Below, in pieces: positions 12,648 to 20,924 of a stretch of 64,000 bases of DNA. Made by a program: the position numbers and the translations under genes. The notes below the pieces were generated by a model. It was given only the letters and a program-made list of their open reading frames with translations. It did no database searches and was not told where the DNA came from. This stretch comes from Cystobasidiopsis lactophilus (Eukaryota; Basidiomycota; Agaricostilbomycetes; Agaricostilbales; Chionosphaeraceae): positions 992,001 to 1,056,000 of the forward strand of contig BCIO01000002.1 in the NCBI GenBank assembly GCA_001599975.1. Direction: 5' to 3'. Every line of letters starts with the position of its first letter. Positions within the stretch are counted from its first letter, which is position 1.

Positions 12648-13302
12648 GTTGCGAACGACAACCCTCGACAGTTGCCTTGCATGATGCTGAGGCTCGCCTT
12701 CAGACTTGGGCTTCTCCGGGGATTCGCGCTTGTAGACAGCTCACATGCTCTGACATTACATCTCCCGCGCGCACAGAAGATCAGCGCATAGCAGGGACGC
12801 TCGTTGTTTGTGGGTGTGGAGCTTCAGCCGAAGCCGCGACCGGGAGGTTTCCGCAGAGGGGCTCAAAAGTGGTTGAGAGGAAGCAGGCGTTCTATGCAAT
12901 GGAATGGCAGGCCATATAATGTACAAGTAGGCAGACAGCAGAAGAGCACGAGCGGGCGAAGAACCCTTTGACCAGTCCCGACCAATTGCCACCTCGAGCC
13001 CTAGGCAGCTGAAGACTTGGCGAGAAAGGACAAAGCGTAGGAGACAAAGTTGAAGAGCACGAGTCTGCAGTTCGGATGTAAGAGCGGAACAAGAGCTTCG
13101 AAGGGAGGCTCAAAGACGCGCTCACATCAGACGAGGGTGAGCGGACTAGTCGAGACTGCACAGAAGAGGGTGCGTAGTATGTTCATGGTGAATCTAAGAG
13201 GCAGAAGGTCAAGCCTGAACAATGGTCGGAGATGATTAACAAAGGTGAGCTTACTTCGAGAGAGACGCGAAGGAAGGCCTGGTGACTTGGTCTGGTGCTT
13301 GC
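12648..13302. other. Intergenic region
   Basis: About 650 bp upstream of the Vps38/UVRAG gene and downstream of a minus-strand microgene. Open stretches are short and not convincing. No RNA or repeat was found. Confidence 0.4.
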
Positions 13303-13567
13303 CTAGAACATAGCGGGCCAACCTGAATGATGCATTCTCATCATGAGCATGGGGCAAACGAGCGAGTTTACGGAGACAATCACCTCCAGCTGCAAAGACA
13401 ACGTAGTACTTCTTGCCGTCCTTGATGATGAAGTAGCCGTACTCGTCCTTGTAAAGTCTGTAGGAGATGGGACTTCCGTACAGCTTAACGTAGTACGGGT
13501 CGCTTGCACGGCTTCGGGAGCAGAGGATGGCAAAGTCGGGGTCATTGGGCGAGCCTTTGGAGGGCAT
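13303..13567 (-). CDS. Microprotein A, paralogue of the gene at 14825-15049
   Basis: Small uncharacterised protein of about 67 residues starting MPSKGSPNDPDF. A 61-nt GT-AG intron (13323-13383) splits a Gly codon near the end, and the spliced product ends AAGGWPAMF. The core SDPYYVKLYGSPISYRL, DEYGYFIIKDGK and YYVVFAAGG is rich in Tyr and looks like a short beta-strand module. The same pattern recurs in the paralogue as TDPDYVTL, GYFIEKDG and HYVFFAEGG. If the intron were retained, the frame would run on to 13127. A TATA-like TATAAAA lies about 65 bp upstream of the start. No function is assigned. Confidence 0.6.
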
Positions 13568-14824
13568 GTTCGAATGGCGCTAGCTTGGAGTAGAGGGGAG
13601 CTTTGGGATGAAAAAGAAGGAGAGAGCGAATCCCGTCATTTTATAGTCGCTCTTGGGTCCGTGAGAGTGCATTGTAGATCCGCAAGGAGAACCGACGTCG
13701 ATGAGGACATCTCGCAGAGTCCATTGAATCCGCGAGGAACTTGGGCTATGAAACGTCCGGTGGAGCTTGGCATTGAGTTATCAGTCGGTTGTAAGGGCAA
13801 GAACAAGGCTCCGGGAGGTCCGGCGTAGGCAGAGAAGGGCAGCCACAACGACACCCCATCTTCGCTTTCGAGTGGCGATTGAACGGAGGCTTCGCCGAGC
13901 TCTTCCGGAATGGGAAGCTCTAAGGCACAGCGCTCGAACTCCTCCTTGGATGTCGAAAGACTCGTCATCCGGCGAAGAACGAAAGGCTGGGCCGATTGCG
14001 TCGAGTCGAGATGCCACGCTCAAAGTGGCGAGGTCGGACATTGACGATGCCGAAGTTGCATACTGAGGTCGGCTGGCCGCTCTGTCTTTCGTTCATTCGT
14101 CTAGACAAGAGGTGCAATCGTTACCAAGGGATCTAGGCAGATGGCAGACAGGGGCCAGCGCGAGCATCGATCTCCTCAGCCCTTCGGCGAAATCATTGGT
14201 TGCAGGGTCCGGAAGAGCCTGGTGCCGGGCCAAGACTTTGAACAAACGAGGCTTAGTTGTGGGATATGGCAAAGCAGTTGCATATACTTGGGGCGGAAGA
14301 TGAACAAGGGGCAAAAAGAAGTCGAGCAGCCCGCATGCAATTTCCCGCAATGTCCGCAATAGTGGTCAAGACAGTCAAGATGTTATTCCAATGGACAGTA
14401 AGCTAAGCTGTGTGCAAGCAAGTTGACGGGGCCCGAGGAATGGGGCGAGAAGAGCCCTTGACGACCTATCCCCAGCTGTTGCCGCCAAGAACTTCCTCAA
14501 GGTAAAATCCAGGCGAGAAGGTAAAGAATGTTAAGAAGAGGAGAGACACGGTCTGCGGTCTCGGAACTATCAGGAGCGGAACAAGCGACTCGACAAAGGG
14601 ACGCCTAGGGTGACTTACAGAAACATGCAAGCCGGACAGGCAATGGGGCGAAAGAAAAACTCCATGAAGTTACCTTTAAGAAACTGAAGATGAGGAAGGC
14701 GCCCTCGGAGGACAGAAGGAATTGCCATTGGCGAGCTCACATCGATGGTTGAAGAAGGTGGTGGTGACGTCGACCCTTAGGAGTCCTCGGGGCCCTCTGT
14801 CTTCTTGATAAGTAACGAAGCAAT
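13568..14824. other. Spacer between paralogous microgenes; contains duplicated promoter segment
   Basis: The part next to microgene A (13568-13960) resembles the part upstream of microgene B (15050-15420). Shared patches include a CGACGTCG-TTCT-C-GCGGATCTA-like block and an ERCAL-coding block on the minus strand. A minus-strand open stretch at 13636-13968 (EEFERCALELPIPEEL) may be coding or may only reflect conserved promoter sequence. The remainder (13970-14824) shows nothing recognisable. Confidence 0.45.
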
Positions 14825-15049
14825 TCAAGAGAGATGTGGATGGAGCTTGCCTCCTTCCGCGAAAAAAACGTAGTGCTTGCTGCGAGGGCCGTCTTTCTCG
14901 ATAAAGTAGCCAAGAAAGTCACGTTCAAGCTTGTAGGCTCTGATGTTGCCGTCAACAAGCGTGACATAGTCGGGATCAGTGGCACGCTGTTTGCGGCAGA
15001 GCCTTGCCTGAGAGGGGTTGAGGTAGTGGCCTTTGAGCGTGATGGACAT
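14825..15049 (-). CDS. Microprotein B, paralogue of the gene at 13303-13567
   Basis: Uncharacterised 74-residue protein, MSITLKGHYLNPSQARLC, then RATDPDYVTLVDGNIRAYKL and FLGYFIEKDGPRSKHYVF, ending GGKLHPHLS. It aligns with microprotein A from the Cys-containing segment through the FFAEGG block, at roughly 40 percent identity by eye. Gene A has a GT donor right after that block. Here the matching place reads GCAAGC, and an AG follows about 53 nt on, so a GC-AG intron with a different short tail (ending EDS) is possible. Both genes are on the minus strand about 1.3 kb apart, with similar upstream DNA, which points to tandem duplication. Confidence 0.55.
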   Translation of the reverse strand: MSITLKGHYLNPSQARLCRKQRATDPDYVTLVDGNIRAYKLERDFLGYFIEKDGPRSKHYVFFAEGGKLHPHLS

Positions 15050-15420
15050 TGTTGGAGTGCTTGGGCGGATGAATGGAGGACCAAGAAGTTGGAAGTCACT
15101 TTTGAGAGGTCAGGTTCTCCAGCTTGCTCGGCGTGTGACGAGCCATAGATCCGGAGGCAGAATCGACGTCGAGCTGGACTTAGGCCCATTGAATGAGCCC
15201 GCATGGCTCTCACTTCGTCCCATCTCTCTGTTGACATCATAAGCCTGTTATAGGAGTAAATAGGCCGGAACGACCGGCGCGAAGGAGAGGAAGGGGAAGG
15301 GAGATCGCACGATTCGCTTGTGCTCGTGGATGAAGGCGCTGCGGAGCCTGCCGCACGAATGCGTCGGGGAGTCGTCCAGGGCACAGCGCTCGGGCTCTTC
15401 CGTAATTTGAACGTGACCAG

Positions 15421-15981
15421 TGACCTCCGCCCCTCAGATTTCACGTAGACTTGTGTTCGGTCCCACCGCAGCTTCAACTTCGGGACGCAGCAGCTTGGCA
15501 TCGGGGTCAGCAGGCAAGCCTCTCTACCTTCTGGCGACACAAAGGCAAGTGTGCTCTTTGTGAGGGTATCTTCAATAGATGGCAGCTGTCTCCATCGATC
15601 CGAAGCAATCAGGCTCCTTCGCGAATTGCTCCGCCTAGGGGAGTGTGTGCAGAGCCGCGCCGGACACAGACCAAAGCAGGCGGTCGGGCCAGCGTCGACT
15701 GGTGGTAATCATGATAGCCAGAATGATGGACAGACAACGAGGCGGCACCAAAGCAAGAGAAGTTAGGAGAGCAGCAGGGTTTCTGGACACGGATGCCCGA
15801 GGTCCTCGAATCGATCTCGTTAAGTCACGCCGACAAAGAGACCCACTTCGCCCTCTCTTTCAATCACCACAGAGTTGTGAAAAAGCGGCAATGGGCATCT
15901 TGGTCCCTTGGCCGTGTCGAGAAAAGCCTCGACGAGCCTTTCTGACCAGGACGGCGAAGTCATCACCGAGAGCTGGTAGCT
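15421..15981. other. Intergenic region upstream of PEX39-like gene
   Basis: About 560 bp with only weak open stretches. It should carry the promoter of the plus-strand gene at 15982. Nothing else was recognised. Confidence 0.35.
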
Positions 15982-16362
15982 ATGGACGATCCTGCATTTC
16001 AAGTGAGCTCCAAAGTCTAGGCTGAAAGTCGTAGAAGCTGATTTCGCGAGCAGAGTGGCCTGCAGGAGATCCTGGGACCACTGAAAGCGGCGAACGCCTC
16101 GCAGGACGAGCTGGACGCGGTGACGGCCAAGGCGTGGGCGTTTTACAGCTCGCAACTGTCTTCTGGCGGGTCAACTGGGGAGGCTCAAGGCGGCACGGAA
16201 GTTGAGGGAAAGCTTTCATTCGACGAGCTCGCTCGCCGCATTTCCAACAACGAACCCATCCCCGGCATCAAGACCATCCCCGACGAGATCAACCCTGCTC
16301 CGCCCTCTGAGCCGTCGCTGGCCAAGTCCGAGGGCGCTGGCAAGAAACCCTGGCAGACCTAA
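15982..16362 (+). CDS. PEX39-like / KPWE-domain small protein
   Basis: Protein of 110 residues. Exon 1 is seven codons (MDDPAFQ, 15982-16002). A 48-nt intron (16003-16050) follows, and exon 2 opens QSGLQEILGPLKAANASQDE. The middle is a helix ending TAKAWAFYSSQL. The diagnostic part is LSFDELARRISNNEPIPGIK, then TIPDEIN and, near the C-terminus, KKPWQT. An [F-x-E/D-L]...[P-I-P-G-I]...[K/R-P-W-E] layout defines the fungal KPWE domain (annotated PEX14-like) and the peroxin PEX39 (human C6orf226), a cytosolic helper of Pex7-dependent PTS2 import. Here the final Glu is Gln. Both exons are phase 0, which supports the model. The stop overlaps the stop of the convergent esterase gene. Role in PTS2 import is inferred. 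Confidence 0.75.
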
Positions 16363-17709
16363 GCCCCATCGATCCACGCGTTGATCCGCTTCCAAGCCGC
16401 GTCTTCGGCAGGCCCTTCGTCCGAGAACGGGTCGTGGACACCCTCCTTCTCGCAGATCAGCGTCACGTCGACACCAGCGAGCTTCATTCTCCTCTCTAGT
16501 TCGATGCTGTCGCCGGCCAACTCTTCCAGCTCGCCCTGCTCTCACACATCAGCTACGTGCTGAACCTCAGTCTGACGAGCTGGAAACTTGCATAGTCAAT
16601 CAAGGTCCTTGGAAAGCCCTTGAAGAGCTCGGGGGTGGATGGACACGTAGCGGAGCAAGGGCTGATCATGGCGCTGTGGACCGAGATGGACGTGCAAAAG
16701 GCGTCCGCCAAGAAGTCAACGACGTTGAGATCCAGGACGTCCAATCCCGACACGTCTTTCTTCGGGATGTCCACAAAATCGGCAACGGGTGAAAGGACGA
16801 TGAGCTGGCCGGGGACGGGGAGCACTTGGGTGTCGCGCAAATATCGAACGAGACACAGCGACAAATGGGCGCCTGCGGAATCGCCAGCGACACAAATGTT
16901 GGCGGGATCAATGTGCAAAGTATCGACTAGGAAAGCATAGCCGGCAAGAGCATCGAGAAGGGCGGCCGGAAAGGGGCCCGAATCGAGGCTACGATACTCA
17001 ACAGCTGTGCTCGTTTCAAACCAAGCTGTTGGTGAGCAACGATCCCGAAGAGGCCAAAGAGGAAAGACCACCTACCGAGTCCCTGAGTGATTGTTTTGGA
17101 CTGCTTCAACATCCGGCGCAGAACGTTGGCCGGCGGGGCGCTCTCGTGAGCACTCAGGCAGAAATATGCTCCTCCTTCGCTAGGATGAGCCGGTTACATT
17201 GAAGAACCGAAGTGGAAGAGCTTGCCGTGAAAGTAGAGAACCACTTTCCCGGATCCGTCGTAAGCCGTCTTGCCCTTCGGCCACCAGTAAGCAGCACAGC
17301 GATCCAAAGGCTTGATTTCGGGATGCAATGCCACACCAGTGACGAGGTCCGCTCGGGGCGCTGGCGACGAGGACGTCAAGTCACGGCGTTAGGAGCGAAT
17401 GGACCGAGACGCACCTGGCACCCAGGCGAACGAGCTGTATTTCAACTTGGCCTCTGATACCTCCTTGGTCGATGAGCGCAGAAAGATCTGGATACGTCCC
17501 CACCAGAGGATGGCAGACACTCGGCGGAAGAACCGGCGAAAGAGGAGCTTCGAAAAGGACCACGTAGCCGGCTTCGCCTTGAAGCGCAGTCCAAAGAGCA
17601 ATGTGTCCAAGCCAACTCCGAGCAACGCGCGCCCGAAAATGATGGTGAGAGCCACAGCCTTCAAAGGCTGCCTTTCGGCGAAAGGCTGCACGGCCTTGGC
17701 GAGGGTCAT
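16359..17709 (-). CDS. Alpha/beta-hydrolase, HSL-type esterase/lipase
   Basis: Abhydrolase_3 (hormone-sensitive-lipase-like) esterase with an N-terminal hydrophobic, probably membrane-anchoring segment (LKAVALTIIFGRALLGVGLD). Exons in order: an N-terminal region to about 17389, then GKVVLYFHG (the start of the oxyanion HG motif) near 17240, then the nucleophile elbow VAGDSAGAHLSLCL near 16860. The C-terminal exon has VTLICEKEGVHDPFSDEG, whose His-Asp region supplies the catalytic His, and ends INAWIDGA. The start at 17709 (MTLAKAVQPF) is the first Met before the hydrophobic segment. The stop overlaps the convergent PEX39-like stop by four bases. It is divergent from the oxidoreductase gene, with about 260 bp between starts. 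Substrate unknown. Confidence 0.85.
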
Positions 17710-17969
17710 ATTGGGGGTGCTCTCTGCAATGCGAGCCGTGTTCAGACTGAGTACAGCTTCCAAAAACGACTTCGCCGTTGACGACGTGGCTGACCCGCAC
17801 CAAGAAGCACCTTCAAGTTCAACTGCTCTTGGAGCCGCTCGGCCAACTGATTTCGTGGCGTGCCGGTTGATCGAATCCACAGCTCTCCTCTCGAGATTCT
17901 TGTTGAACAACACTTTCGGTAACAAATCGCGCGACCAAGAAGCACTTGAAAAGGGGAACTTCCCAAGAA

Positions 17970-19458
17970 ATGCTCGACATCGTAGTTTTTGGCGCCACAG
18001 GCTACACTGGCCGTCTCGTGGCGAGGTACCTTGCCAAGCAGACACATGTGTCGTTTGCTATTGCAGGGAGGTCGAAGGAGAAGCTAGACAAGGTCCTTGC
18101 GGAGGAGAAGCTGCCCAGTGGCACTCGCGTCATCGTCGCCGACTCGCAGGGTCAGAGCTTTTGCTATGGCACGCTCTTATCTTGCGTAGGTGCTTAAGCT
18201 AGTACCCAGACGCCAGTGCCCTCGCCGACATGGTGGACCAATGCCGCTGCGTTATTTCGACGGCTGGGCCTTTCCACCAGCTCGGTTCCGTCCTTTACGG
18301 CGTTTGCGCCAAAAAGGGGCGCCATCTGCTTGATCTGACTGGCGAGGCCATTTGGGTGGCAGACATGCTCGCAAAGCATACCGAGGACGTTAAGAAGTCG
18401 GGGGCTGGTACGAGATTCTCTTCCTGTTGCCCTTCCTTCTAGTGACCTGACGCGAGGAGAACCCAGTCATCATTAGTTCCGCTGGGTTTGATTCTGTGCC
18501 TAGCGATCTCACCGCTGTATTGGCTGTCGATGCACTCCAAGCGAAGCTCAACGACAAGTCAACAGTCGGCGCAGTCGAGGGTGCATTCCAAGTGGCGGGC
18601 AAGCCCAGCGGCGGAACGTTTCAGACGGCAATCGGCATCATGTCGCTGCCAAAAGAAACCTTGAAGAAGCTATCGACCAACCTTTACATTCTGTCGCCTG
18701 TGCGCGGCAAAGCTCGCCCCGCGTTTCAGTTTGTGGAAAAGCTCGAGAACAACAAACACGGCGGCATCTGGATCATGGGCCCTCACAACGAAAGGATTGT
18801 GTACCGCACATGGGGCTTGCGGCAAGAACTGGCCGGGTTTGAAGGGGTGCCTGCTTGGGGCGAAAAGTTCCAGTGGGTTGGCCTTGCTGCGCCTGCATTT
18901 GGCCGCGCTGAAGCAGTTCTTGGTAGATATAAAGAGTCGTTGGCGTACTCGTCCTATTGGACGGCCCTGACTACGTCTGTCTTCATGGCCTGCGTCGGCT
19001 TGCTCATGTCGATGTCGTGGAGCCGCGGTCTTCTCAAGCGTTTCGGACCGCAAGCAGGCTCAGGTCCAACGGAGGAAGAGCTTGTCAGCCCCAAAAGGTT
19101 CTTCAAGACCACCACTACAGCACGGGACGCCTTTGGCTCAATTTCAGCGCAAGCCACGTTCAAAGGACAAGGAGATCCCGTGGGTGTGATGATCTTTACT
19201 TCTCAGCTACACCTGATCACTATCAAACTACAGGGCTACGGCTTGACAGCGGTCATGATTGCCGAATGCGCTTTCTCTGTTCTGGACGACGAGGAGCACC
19301 TGAAGTCGTTGGCCAAGCGTGTTGGCCCCTTGACTCCCGGCTTCTTGGCCAAGGATCTGGTGCCTCGTTTGGAGCGCACAGGGTTGTTCTCCTTTGCCTT
19401 GACCGATACGTCAGCTTCTGGGGGCTCTTCAGGAAAGGCGCTTCAGTCAAAGCTGTAG
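17970..19458 (+). CDS. Saccharopine dehydrogenase-like oxidoreductase (SCCPDH type)
   Basis: NAD(P)-binding oxidoreductase of the SCCPDH family, which is found on lipid droplets and membranes in other eukaryotes and has no settled substrate. Three exons are legible. Exon 1 is MLDIVVFGATGYTGRLVARY, with the Rossmann GATGYTG motif at residues 8-14. Exon 2 (from about 18202) has CRCVISTAGPFHQLG and HLLDLTGEAIWV. The long exon 3 has IISSAGFDSVPSDL, a family hallmark, through to 19458. A hydrophobic stretch near 18960-19020 (SVFMACVGLLMSMSW) fits the membrane-associated segment of SCCPDH proteins. Total about 430 residues, as usual for the family. True lysine-pathway saccharopine dehydrogenases are less likely because of the hydrophobic insert. 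Confidence 0.87.
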
Positions 19459-19802
19459 TACATAGTGCTTTTGGCCACTGGTGCACTTGTCACGGGCTTG
19501 TTATAAACACATTCAAACAGAGAACAAGTGGGCACTGTACCATAGGCCACCTCGTCACCAGACTCCTCAGCGCGGCTTCGGCAATGATTGATTGTCTCCG
19601 GACCGTATCGACATCTACTCAAATTCGACACTTTCTAGGGTATTTGTCAGTCCAGAAAAGAGCTCTGCGTGCACCCAAAGAGAGCAGCAAAAGCGGTGGC
19701 CCCTCGGCAAGACTCGCGACTCCAGAGCAGAGGGAATCTGACAGCTGTCATCGGCCGCTTGACGGCTGCCCCAAGACTGCCACGATTGCTCTCCTGCACC
19801 AA
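19459..19802. other. Intergenic, promoter of Sec14-like gene
   Basis: About 340 bp between two plus-strand genes. No feature beyond the presumed 3' end and promoter was seen. Confidence 0.4.
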
Positions 19803-20875
19803 TGGACGCTGCAGGAGCATTGACCGAGGACCAAATTGCTGCTGTTGCCGCCTTCCAAAGCTCTTCGCCGGCCTTGTTTTCCAAAACTGGCTATGAAGCC
19901 CCAGCGGACGCAGCTTACCTCATATCCGACGAAACTGCGCGTGTGAGTTGTCCTTTTACCCTGAAAGACCTAGTCGTTGAGGCTGGGAAGCAGAGATTCT
20001 TGCGCTCGAGGGAGTTTGACGTACAAGAAGCTCTGGAGCTCTTTGAAGGACATTTGGAGTGGCGCCTTCAGACCAACCTGGACGAGGTTTACAAGACGTT
20101 CATCTTGAGCCAGGAGGAGAAAGCGGCGATCGAGTGCTACTGCCCGCGCTATTGGTTTGGGCACGATAGGAACCATCGACCAATTTTTGTAAGTCGTCTA
20201 CTTTCGCCGTCCCCACTTGGATACTAACGCAAGAGCAGTTTCAAAGCTATCAAGACCTGCACATCAACTTGTTCTCCAGCTTTTCAATGGAGCGCGCTCT
20301 GCTCTACTTTCCTGTCTGCGACGAGATCCTTCTGCGCACCATCTTCCCGCCCCTCTCCCTCAAAGCTGGGTCCGAAGTGTCGAGCGTGTGTTTCGTACTG
20401 GACATGAAGGACGTGTCATTGTGGCAGCTGGCGAACATGGCGCGTGTCGGATTCTCCAAGAGGCTGCTCGGCCAGGCGCAGGCGCATTACCCGGAGCTCT
20501 TGGGACGATGCATCATTGTGCGCTCATCTTCTCCTCTAAGAAGGCCCGCCTTCTCAGTTGTAGTATGCGTCGCAGATCAATGCGCCTCTATTGTTCACCT
20601 CTGCCTGGGCCCTTGTTTCCTCCATGCTCTCCGACCGGGTGTGTGCGTTTCCTACTTCATTTCATGGTGCAAGAAGCTGATGTGACATCGAGGACCTGAA
20701 GACCAAAAGCAAGATTCAAATACTGGGCTCGTCCTACGCCTCTGCGGTTTCGGAGTGGATCGCGCCGGAAGAGTGGTCCTCCGAGCTGGACGGCGGGAAG
20801 CGAGAGGTGCCTAAAAGCGACGAGACGTTCTGGTTTCCGACGCTGGCTGGGGTGGGCCTTGAGCCTTCTGCTTGA
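19803..20875 (+). CDS. Sec14-like CRAL-TRIO phosphatidylinositol-transfer protein
   Basis: Cytosolic lipid-transfer protein of the Sec14 family. Exon 1 (19803-20188) has the CRAL-TRIO N-terminal helices: RFLRSREFDVQEALELFEGH, LEWRLQTNLDEVY and CPRYWFGHDRNHRPIF. The intron 20189-20238 has a perfect TACTAAC branch site. Exon 2 has VCFVLDMKDVSLWQL, NMARVGFSKRLLGQAQAHYP and ELLGRCII. The last exons give INAPLLFTSAWALVSSMLSD (the lipid-pocket gate region of Sec14), KSKIQILGSSYASAVSEWI and a C-terminus ending LEPSA. Order and length fit the family. Ligand choice cannot be read from the sequence. Confidence 0.85.
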
Positions 20876-20924
20876 GGCTCTCCGCCCGAGTCCTGAGCTG
20901 TCTTTGACACCGTGCACCGGGCTT

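Larger units (their letters stand above)
13568..15420 (-). repeat. Diverged tandem duplication (microgene plus promoter)
   Basis: Copy 1 is about 13303-13960 and copy 2 about 14825-15420, both on the minus strand. Similarity is patchy: the coding core, a GGATCTA-containing block 120-180 bp upstream of each start, and an ERCAL-encoding block further upstream. The copies are old enough for indels and intron differences. Confidence 0.45.

Noticed and set aside
13636-13968. Separate protein-coding gene upstream of microgene A
   Set aside because: Its ERCAL block recurs upstream of microgene B but without an equivalent open frame, so conserved promoter DNA is as likely.
17710-17969. Regulated bidirectional promoter between esterase and oxidoreductase
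   Set aside because: The genes are divergent with 260 bp between starts, but no shared motif could be identified, so nothing beyond proximity supports it.
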